A DNA stretch of 64,000 bases, taken from NCBI GenBank assembly GCA_944323445.1, contig CALUSM010000002.1, forward strand, positions 36,467 through 100,466, in the 5' to 3' direction. Every line of letters starts with the position of its first letter. Position 1 is the first letter of the stretch. Source of the stretch: an uncultured Bacteroidales bacterium (GTDB lineage Bacteria > Bacteroidota > Bacteroidia > Bacteroidales > UBA932). A program made the position numbers and the translations under genes. Below, one piece after another: positions 8,346 to 14,889 of this stretch. Under the pieces are notes generated by a model. That model saw nothing but the letters and a program-made list of their open reading frames with translations. It did no database searches and had not been told where the DNA came from.

Positions 8346-9800
8346 TTACTTCGCGGGAATGTTCTTGAGTACTTCCTTGATGAAGTTCCAGAATTTCTCC
8401 ACTGTGGGAATCAGCAGGCGCTCGTCGGGGGAGTGGGGTGACATCAGGGTCGGGCCGCAGGAGATCATGTCCCAGTGCGGGTAATTGGTGGAGAGGATGC
8501 CGCACTCGAGGCCGGCGTGGATAGCCTTGACCTCGGGCTCCTTGCCGTAGAGGGCCTTGTAGGTCTCCTTCATGGTCCTGAGAATGTCTGAGTCCATATT
8601 GGGCTGCCATCCGGAGTATCCTCCCGAGAACCTGACCTTGGCACCGCCGAGCTCAAGGGCACTCTGTATGGCATCGCGCAGGGCGTACTTGGCCGAGTCG
8701 GTGGAACCTCTCATGAGGGTCTTGACGTTGATCTTCTTGCCTTCGGACTTGACTATGGCGAGGTTGTTGGATGTCTCCACGAGATTGGGCATCACGAGGC
8801 TCATGCGGTCTACGTTGCAGGGGCAGGCGAGCAGGGCCTTCACTACGTTGAGGGCAACGTCGGCGGGGATAATCTTCCTGGCGCCCCTGGTCTTCTCGAC
8901 GATTATCTCGATGCCGGGATCGATGGGTGCGTACTCGTGCTTGATGTCGGCGGCTGCGGCCTCGATGCATTTCAGGGCCTTTGAGGCCTTCTTTCCGGGA
9001 AGAGCGATGACGGCCTGTGCCTCACGCGGGATGGCGTTGCGCATGTTGCCGCCCTCGATGGATACCAGCTCGCCCTTGAAGTCGCGCAGCAGGGGGAGGA
9101 GGATGCGGGCCATCAGCTTGTTGGAGTTGGCGCGGCCCTCGTTGATCTCCATTCCGGAGTGGCCTCCGCGCAGACCTTTGATTATGATGCGGTACTGGTC
9201 ATTGTCCTTGTCTATGGATTCGGGTTTGAAACTGAACTCCGCGTCAGTGTCCAGGCCTCCGGCGCAGCCTACGTACAGCTCGCCTTCAGTCTCTGAGTCG
9301 AGGTTGATGAGGATATCGCCCTGGAGGATGCCGCCCTTGAGGGCCTGTGCTCCGGTCATTCCGGTCTCCTCGTCAATAGTGAAAAGTGCCTCTACGGGGC
9401 CGTGTACCAGGTCTTTGGACTCAAGCACAGCCATTGCTACGGCGCAACCCAGTCCGTTGTCGGCTCCGAGGGTGGTACCCTTGGCCTTTACCCACTCGCC
9501 GTCGATGTAGGTCTCTACGGGGTCCTTCTCCCAGTCGTGCTCTACGTCATTGTTGTTCTGGGGCACCATGTCGAGGTGGCCCTGGAGGATGACGCCCTTG
9601 AGGTTCTCCATGCCGGGAGTAGCCGGCTTGCGGATGATGATGTTGCCCACCTCGTCGCGGATGGTCTCCAGACCGAGGTTCTTACCGAAATTTTCCATGA
9701 AGTCCACGGCCCTCCACTCTTTTTTCGAGGGGCGGGGAATCTGTGTCAGCGCGTAGAAGTTTTTCCATACGCACTTGGGGTCGAGATTGTCGATTGTCAT
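8346..9800 (-). CDS. pepD: Aminoacyl-histidine dipeptidase (cytosol non-specific dipeptidase, M20 family)
   Basis: Zinc metallopeptidase that cleaves dipeptides such as carnosine-type and Xaa-His substrates in the cytosol. The 484 residues match PepD length. Metal-binding and catalytic motifs are visible: LQGHLDMV (H75, catalytic D77), TLGADNGLG (bridging D114), IDEETGMTG (catalytic E144 with metal-binding E145), and HAGLECG near the C-terminus with the last metal ligand region. It starts 29 bases after the DUF4831 gene and is probably the third gene of that transcript. Confidence 0.95.
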   Translation of the reverse strand: MTIDNLDPKCVWKNFYALTQIPRPSKKEWRAVDFMENFGKNLGLETIRDEVGNIIIRKPATPGMENLKGVILQGHLDMVPQNNNDVEHDWEKDPVETYIDGEWVKAKGTTLGADNGLGCAVAMAVLESKDLVHGPVEALFTIDEETGMTGAQALKGGILQGDILINLDSETEGELYVGCAGGLDTDAEFSFKPESIDKDNDQYRIIIKGLRGGHSGMEINEGRANSNKLMARILLPLLRDFKGELVSIEGGNMRNAIPREAQAVIALPGKKASKALKCIEAAAADIKHEYAPIDPGIEIIVEKTRGARKIIPADVALNVVKALLACPCNVDRMSLVMPNLVETSNNLAIVKSEGKKINVKTLMRGSTDSAKYALRDAIQSALELGGAKVRFSGGYSGWQPNMDSDILRTMKETYKALYGKEPEVKAIHAGLECGILSTNYPHWDMISCGPTLMSPHSPDERLLIPTVEKFWNFIKEVLKNIPAK

Positions 9801-9829
9801 ACTTTGTCAGTGTTTATTAAGTTATCAGT

Positions 9830-10957
9830 TTATTTTATCATTACGTGTACGGGGAACATGAGATCCTGTCCTTTCTGGTAGACCGGCATCCTGCTCTTGA
9901 GTATCAGCTCCTGGCCGTCAATGAGCCGGACGGTGCAGACGGCCGGTATGCGGTAGTGGATGTCACCGTGCTGCGCGGCTTCGTGCTTTGCCCTTGGATT
10001 GGAGGCCCTGGCTTCGTCGATGACCTGTGCGGAATAGAAGTCTTGGGCGTCCTCAGGGATGATTTCCAGGACTACCGGACGGCCTGAGATGTCATCCGGA
10101 GGGAGCAGGCCCTGCGAGTCGGAGATGCGGAACGCCACTGTCAGCTCCTCCTCCCCGCCGGATGCGGGTACTATGTCGAAATTCCGGGTCTGTACAGAAG
10201 TGACGGAAGTTCCCGTGAAGAGGCTCATGTACTCGTCCTCGAGACGTCCGATTTCCTCTACGGCGGCGCGCAGTGCGTCACCGCTGAAAGTCGCATCGGT
10301 GTTGCCGGTGATGATGTCTATGCGGTGCTGTCGGAGAGACAGGATCATGGATGCCGCTTCCTTTGCCTTGTTCTCGGGGCTTTTCTCCACTACCTGGCTC
10401 TGGCGTACTGCTACACGGTCGTATCCGCCCCTGTCATTGCGGACTGTCCTGTAGAGGGTGGTCTCGGTGGATGTCAGGTTGCCTGTAGCCTCGGAGCCAA
10501 GCGCATCTGCTCCAGTGGCAATGGTCGGGAATCTCCAGAAGTTGCCGCTGCCTTTGTTCTCATCGGACAGGACGATGAGACCCTGGGTCGAGAACTCGAA
10601 GAAGCTGGCAGGGGACGCCTTGCCCAGAAATCCGTCGAGGTTGATGATGTAGCTGCAGCTGCGGTCCGCTTCCAGGTACGGGGTCATTTCTACCCTGCTG
10701 AGAGTGTAGCTGACTCCGGCTTCCTGCGGAACGTCTATTCCCAGATATTTTTTTGCCCACTGGCAGTAGGGGCCCGGAGTGTATGTCTCGCATACGGCCT
10801 CCACATCCAGCCGGATGGTGGTGAGGGGAAGGGAGTAGATGACGACTCCGTCCGGGATTTCCTGTCCCTTTTCGAGACGGTTGATGTTCTGTGCTGACGC
10901 GCCTGTGGTGAGCGTGCAGGCCAGGGCCAGCGCCGTGAGGATGCTGATGTGTTTCAT
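9830..10957 (-). CDS. DUF4831 family exported protein
   Basis: A 375-residue protein with a clear signal peptide (MKHISILTALALACTLTTGASA then QN). The segments GVVIYSLPLTTIRLDVEA, GPYCQWAKKYLGI and GLIVLSDEN recall the DUF4831 family, found almost only in Bacteroidota and of unknown function. The protein should be periplasmic or surface-exposed, and no catalytic motif was recognised. The ATG at 10957 is chosen because it begins the signal peptide and overlaps the stop of the upstream acyltransferase gene as ATGA, a sign of coupled translation; a longer frame reaching 10996 would bury the signal peptide. Confidence 0.8.
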   Translation of the reverse strand: MKHISILTALALACTLTTGASAQNINRLEKGQEIPDGVVIYSLPLTTIRLDVEAVCETYTPGPYCQWAKKYLGIDVPQEAGVSYTLSRVEMTPYLEADRSCSYIINLDGFLGKASPASFFEFSTQGLIVLSDENKGSGNFWRFPTIATGADALGSEATGNLTSTETTLYRTVRNDRGGYDRVAVRQSQVVEKSPENKAKEAASMILSLRQHRIDIITGNTDATFSGDALRAAVEEIGRLEDEYMSLFTGTSVTSVQTRNFDIVPASGGEEELTVAFRISDSQGLLPPDDISGRPVVLEIIPEDAQDFYSAQVIDEARASNPRAKHEAAQHGDIHYRIPAVCTVRLIDGQELILKSRMPVYQKGQDLMFPVHVMIK

Positions 10958-11835
10958 GCGATTCGTTTTTTCCATCTTTTGTGGCTCCACAGCCATGTTC
11001 CTTTATGGTTCCTTATGTCGGTTTCGAGCAGCCGCGCGAACTCGGACGTGACGTATCCTTCGGGACATCCGGCCGCATTTTCCGTAATCAGCCGGAAGTG
11101 AGCCTCGTTGTCGCGCCGTCCGTGCCTTATCAGCCCGCAGTAGAGCACCGGCATCCCGATCCTGGCGGCTATGGTCTCCGGACCCTCTATCATGTAGGTC
11201 TTCTGGCTCAGGAAATCTGCGGTGAACCGGCTCACGTTGAAGTAGGGGTTCTGGTCGCAGATGAAGAAGAATGCCTTGCGGCCCTCGCGGTGCTTTATTA
11301 TGTGGCGGATGATCTGATGGGACTCAATGATGGAGCACGAGCCGTGGTGCAGCCTGATATGCGAGATGATCTTGTCGGCCATGGCGCTGGACGGCTTTTT
11401 GTATACATAGACGAAGTCCTTGTTGTCCAGGTCTATGCCGTAGTGAGTCCTCAGGTCGGGCAGGCCGGTGAAAATCTCCCAGTTGCCCAGGTGCCCCACC
11501 ATGATGACTGCATTTCGGTTCAGGTCCAGTGCCCGGTTCAGATCCTCCTGCCCGGTGATACGCACCTGTTCCCCGATTTTCTCAGTAGAGGCTCCGAGAC
11601 ACCAAACGGACTCCACGATGACATCGGCCAGGTTGCGGTAGAAGTCGCGGACGGTCTGTTCTATCTCATCGTAGCTCATCTCCGGGAATGACCGTGCGAT
11701 GTTGGCCACGACTGTAGAGATGCGGTAGTGCAGGATTCTGTGCAGAAACCATGCGAGGATGCGGGAGAAGGCGTAATGGACCTTCAGCGGCAGCCAGGAG
11801 AGGGCATATAGTAAAAATAGGACTACTCTATACAT
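10954..11835 (-). CDS. Lysophospholipid / lipid A acyltransferase (LpxL/HtrB family)
   Basis: A 293-residue inner-membrane acyltransferase predicted to add a secondary acyl chain to lipid A. It has an N-terminal membrane anchor (VVLFLLYALSWLPL), the catalytic H-x4-E motif in MVGHLGNWE, and the downstream GRKAFFFICDQNP block where the family places its conserved D-Q-x-P. The LpxL, LpxM and aminolipid-acylating members cannot be told apart from sequence alone. It has its own promoter at 11854-11884 and is followed by the DUF4831 gene and pepD. Confidence 0.88.
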   Translation of the reverse strand: MYRVVLFLLYALSWLPLKVHYAFSRILAWFLHRILHYRISTVVANIARSFPEMSYDEIEQTVRDFYRNLADVIVESVWCLGASTEKIGEQVRITGQEDLNRALDLNRNAVIMVGHLGNWEIFTGLPDLRTHYGIDLDNKDFVYVYKKPSSAMADKIISHIRLHHGSCSIIESHQIIRHIIKHREGRKAFFFICDQNPYFNVSRFTADFLSQKTYMIEGPETIAARIGMPVLYCGLIRHGRRDNEAHFRLITENAAGCPEGYVTSEFARLLETDIRNHKGTWLWSHKRWKKRIA

Positions 11836-11853
11836 TGTCGGACATACATCCTA

Positions 11854-11884
11854 CAAAGTTATCTTTTTTATGCGAAAAAACAAA
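11854..11884 (-). promoter_or_regulatory. Promoter of the acyltransferase-DUF4831-pepD transcript
   Basis: On the minus strand TTTG (11881-11884), then exactly 19 bases, then TAACTTTG (11854-11861): a full match to the Bacteroidetes promoter consensus. It sits directly against the stop codon of the serine hydrolase gene and predicts a leader of about 15 bases. Confidence 0.8.
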
Positions 11885-13210
11885 TTATATGTCTTCACGG
11901 ACCGTGTACAGGTCCCTGGCCGGCCATTCGGCTATGCGGGAAGAGGCGGTGCGGTACATGCGGTCGATGTCCCTGGTGAAGCGGGAGCCTTTCCATGAGC
12001 TGGTATTGGTGGCGAACATCCAGATGTATCCGTTGGACTGCCTCTTGACTAGGGCGCTGGTGCCGGCCAGGGTGCCGGTCCTGGACCAGTCCGAGTGCTC
12101 GCCCGCACGTACCCAGCCTATGGGACGGTAGGGGTGGTCGGGGTCGGCAGTCATCATACGGACGCTTTCGGGAGAGATGACATCCGGAACTGAGGGATCT
12201 CCGTCAATGGAGGCCGTGAACCTTACGAATTCGGCGGGAGACGCTACCCAGGCTCCCGCTCCGAGCAGTCCTTCTATGTTGCTGCCTCCGTAGCTGCGCC
12301 ACAGGGTGTCCCCGCTGTTGTCAAATGCCGGAACCGGCTCGGCCTCGTGGGTCTCGTAGTATCTGACCTCGTTGGGATATCTGTCCTCATACAGATTGCG
12401 GGCCAGGTGCATGTCATAGCAGCCGGCAGGATGGAGTATGTTTTCCTGGCAGTATTCCTCGTAGTCCATGCCGCTGCACACTTCTACGATTTTGGTTAGG
12501 ATCAGGTATCCCAGGTTGGAGTATCTGAAACCGGTTCCGGGCGTGTAGCCCAGCCTGTCTCCCAGAGCGTACTCGATGATTCTGTCCATGTCGGGCACTG
12601 TGTCCAGCCCTTCCCTTATGATGATAGAGCGGGTGGTGAACATCGGGTCGCCGCGGTGCATGGTGAATCCCGCTTCGTGCCGCAGCAGATGCTCCACGGT
12701 GATGCTCCGCGCTCTTTTGTCCCGTATCCGGCTGAATTGCGGGCAGTCCAGGATACCGCCGTCTCCGAACACGCGGTCCTCCAGACTCAGTACCCTGCGC
12801 TCGCAGAGCTGCATGATTGCTGTGGCTGTGATGAGCTTGGACAGGGATGCGATGCGCATGATGTGTCCAGGAGACATGGGTATGCCTTTCTCCTCGTCAG
12901 CCCATCCGTATCCTTTGGAGTAGATGAGCCTGCCGTCTTTCATTACTGCCAGACTGCCGCCTTTGATCTCCCAGCGCCTCATGAAACGCTCGATGTAGGA
13001 GTCCAGGGCGGCGGCCTGAGGAGTGCCGCACATGTCGTTGGTGAGGAATTCGTTGATGGAGACGTATTCCTCGGCTTTGCTGTCTTCAGGCTGGAGAGCT
13101 TCGGCCGTGTCGTCGGTGTTACCGTTTCTTCCCGCGACTGTAAGCACTGTCGCGGTTATGGCTGCCGTGAGCAGCAGTATGACGGCCGTTGTCTTCCAGA
13201 GTCTGTTCAT
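11885..13210 (-). CDS. Serine hydrolase of the beta-lactamase / penicillin-binding-protein-like family
   Basis: A 441-residue protein with an uncleaved or cleaved N-terminal hydrophobic segment (about 8-27), so it acts outside the cytoplasm. The serine beta-lactamase fold is shown by the S-x-x-K motif in IASLSKL (S122, K125), a Y-x-N motif in FRYSNLGYL, and RTGTLAG, which can serve as the KTG-like strand. The family includes D-aminopeptidases, esterases and class C-like enzymes, and the substrate is unknown. It begins the base after the LysR stop codon, so it is part of the exported caspase operon. It is the last gene before the next promoter. Confidence 0.87.
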   Translation of the reverse strand: MNRLWKTTAVILLLTAAITATVLTVAGRNGNTDDTAEALQPEDSKAEEYVSINEFLTNDMCGTPQAAALDSYIERFMRRWEIKGGSLAVMKDGRLIYSKGYGWADEEKGIPMSPGHIMRIASLSKLITATAIMQLCERRVLSLEDRVFGDGGILDCPQFSRIRDKRARSITVEHLLRHEAGFTMHRGDPMFTTRSIIIREGLDTVPDMDRIIEYALGDRLGYTPGTGFRYSNLGYLILTKIVEVCSGMDYEEYCQENILHPAGCYDMHLARNLYEDRYPNEVRYYETHEAEPVPAFDNSGDTLWRSYGGSNIEGLLGAGAWVASPAEFVRFTASIDGDPSVPDVISPESVRMMTADPDHPYRPIGWVRAGEHSDWSRTGTLAGTSALVKRQSNGYIWMFATNTSSWKGSRFTRDIDRMYRTASSRIAEWPARDLYTVREDI

Positions 13211-13810
13211 TTACTTGAATGTACGGCAGCAGAGGAGGAAATCGTCTATGGTGGAGCCTGTCTCGGCTCCGGCTGTGCGGTTGATGTACCATGTGGCCAT
13301 GGGGCGGGATGATCCTCCGATTGAAAGGGTGGCGAAGACAGCGCTGTCGGCGCCTTCCACAGGTGTGTCGGTTATGGCCGCGTCTACGGATGCGTCAGCA
13401 AGGAGCTCAGCCGCCTCTTCCCTGCTTCGCTCGAGGACCGATATCTCTGTTCCGGGATAGATGCGGGTATAGTAGTCCACGAGGGTCTTGAGGAAGAATC
13501 CGGCCGCATCGGGTACGGCCGCGATGACCATCTGCCTCCGTTCGTCCTTGCGTATCGGAACCAGCTCGCGGTCCGCGCACCGGTACAGGTTGAGGATTTT
13601 CTCGGCGTATTCGAAAAGTATGCGGCCCTTGGGGGTCAGCACTGTCTCCCGGCGGCTTCTGTAGAAGAGTATGTCGCCTATATTGCTCTCCAGTTCTGAA
13701 ATGTGGTTGCTTACTGCCGGCTGAGTGATGCCGAGCTCCTTGGCCGCTGCAGTAAAGGAACCCTTGACTGCTACGGTGTGAAACACTTTAAGTCGATAAT
13801 CGCAAATCAT
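13211..13810 (-). CDS. LysR-type transcriptional regulator with a shortened effector domain
   Basis: The first ~85 residues are a complete LysR winged helix-turn-helix: DYRLKVFHTVAVKGSFTAAA, GITQPAVSNHISELE, LTPKGRILFEYAEKIL. The effector domain starts normally (QMVIAAVPDAAGFFLKTLVDYY, then PGTEISVLE) but the whole protein is only 199 residues instead of about 290-310. The last ~25 residues (WYINR, then DDFLLCCRTFK) resemble the usual LysR C-terminus, so an internal part seems to be missing, rather than the end cut off. I saw no continuation in another frame. It lies between the BACON-like gene and the serine hydrolase in the same run. It may respond to an envelope signal, or bind DNA without a small ligand. 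Confidence 0.85.
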   Translation of the reverse strand: MICDYRLKVFHTVAVKGSFTAAAKELGITQPAVSNHISELESNIGDILFYRSRRETVLTPKGRILFEYAEKILNLYRCADRELVPIRKDERRQMVIAAVPDAAGFFLKTLVDYYTRIYPGTEISVLERSREEAAELLADASVDAAITDTPVEGADSAVFATLSIGGSSRPMATWYINRTAGAETGSTIDDFLLCCRTFK

Positions 13811-13822
13811 GTGGATGTATGT

Positions 13823-14200
13823 TTAGTATAGTGACATGCTGGCCTGTATGACGCGTAGCTGCTGCTCGCAGGCTCTGTTCTCGTCGCGGATTGTAACTGT
13901 GGCGTGTCTCTGCTGAAGTATGTCGTTGCTTTTGATGATGAGCCTTAGCCTGTTGTAGTCCATGACAGTAGTGACCCAGCTCTTGTTGGAGACTGCCTCA
14001 AGCTCTCTGTTGGAGATGAGGTTTACGGTTACTGTTGTGTCATTGCTCCCCACGTAGATGGTTTCCGTTGTTCCGGGAGCAAGCTCCAGGTAGGGGAAAC
14101 TGCCTTCCCCCTCCACGGCCGAGGTGCAGGAACGGGATATGTACAGGACAGACAGCAGAAGCAGTGGCAGAAGTACGGAACTGATATATCTTGTTTTCAT
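13823..14200 (-). CDS. Small exported BACON-like protein, possible lipoprotein
   Basis: 125 residues with a strong signal peptide (RYISSVLLPLLLLSVLYIS) and a Cys at 25 that could be lipidated, although the Arg two residues before it is not typical. The mature part looks like a single BACON-type beta-sandwich: VTVNLISNRELEAVSNKSWV followed by LRLIIKSND and HATVTIRDENRACEQQLRVIQ, which matches the SNxxW and repeated strand pattern of that fold. BACON domains are found in surface and secreted proteins of Bacteroidota. Function here is unknown. It starts 16 bases after the barrel gene. Confidence 0.65.
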   Translation of the reverse strand: MKTRYISSVLLPLLLLSVLYISRSCTSAVEGEGSFPYLELAPGTTETIYVGSNDTTVTVNLISNRELEAVSNKSWVTTVMDYNRLRLIIKSNDILQQRHATVTIRDENRACEQQLRVIQASMSLY

Positions 14201-14216
14201 TTTATCGGTTTTTGAT

Positions 14217-14861
14217 TTATTTGAAAGCGGATCTTCTGTATGTGTAGAGTCTGAAGCCGAGTCCGACAGAGGCCGTGATGACGGGGAATCCGTTGCCCCA
14301 GATTACATAGGAGGGACTCAGTCCGTATGTTCCGCGGATGTTCAGGTAGACTACCCGTCCCATATTGAACTTGAAGCCGGCTATGAGGCTGGTGTAGTAT
14401 TTCAGGGCGCCTTCGTCAGGGCTGATGACCGTCGGGTAGTATGAGTCGGGGTCCTCGGTGTATCTCGAGTTCATCAGTATGGACTGCTGGAAACCGACCT
14501 CAAAGATGGCGCTGCGGCCCATCCACAGATGAAGGGATACGGGGATGTGTATGTACTGTCTGGTGAGATTGACTTTGAAGCCGGTGTCATATCCGCCTTC
14601 CTTGAGCAGGTTGTGGTTGCCTGTCTGGTACGAGTATATGCCCTCGACGTAGAATCCGATTACCCGGCCGAGCCTGAGCTCGAAGTTGGCTCCTCCGTAT
14701 CCTCCGTAACCGAAGGCGGGATACAGTCCGGGGTCGGTCTGCATGTATGTTCCAAGGCCGCCTCCCTCTATTCCGAAGGAAAATTTGACGAACTGCGCTT
14801 TTGCCGTGCTGCCTGCCGCAGTCAGAGCGAGTATTGCTATAAGAAGTCTTAGTCGTTTCAT
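14217..14861 (-). CDS. Small outer-membrane beta-barrel protein
   Basis: 214 residues with a signal peptide ending ALTAAGSTAKA-QF. The mature protein is a chain of alternating polar/aromatic strands (KFSFGIEGGGLGTYM, NFELRLGRVIGFYVEGIYSY, TASVGLGFRLYTYR), typical of an 8-stranded outer-membrane porin-like/PorT-like barrel. No enzyme motif. ATG at 14861 is chosen because it begins the signal peptide; upstream in-frame codons overlap the caspase gene. It lies 28 bases after that gene. Confidence 0.75.
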   Translation of the reverse strand: MKRLRLLIAILALTAAGSTAKAQFVKFSFGIEGGGLGTYMQTDPGLYPAFGYGGYGGANFELRLGRVIGFYVEGIYSYQTGNHNLLKEGGYDTGFKVNLTRQYIHIPVSLHLWMGRSAIFEVGFQQSILMNSRYTEDPDSYYPTVISPDEGALKYYTSLIAGFKFNMGRVVYLNIRGTYGLSPSYVIWGNGFPVITASVGLGFRLYTYRRSAFK

Positions 14862-14889
14862 GATCTGGATGATGGTGTATGTTCGGTTT

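Noticed and set aside
13211..13810. LysR gene as a frameshifted pseudogene
   Set aside because: The next gene begins immediately after the stop, no LysR remainder appears in other frames, and the last residues resemble a normal C-terminus, so an internal shortening fits better.
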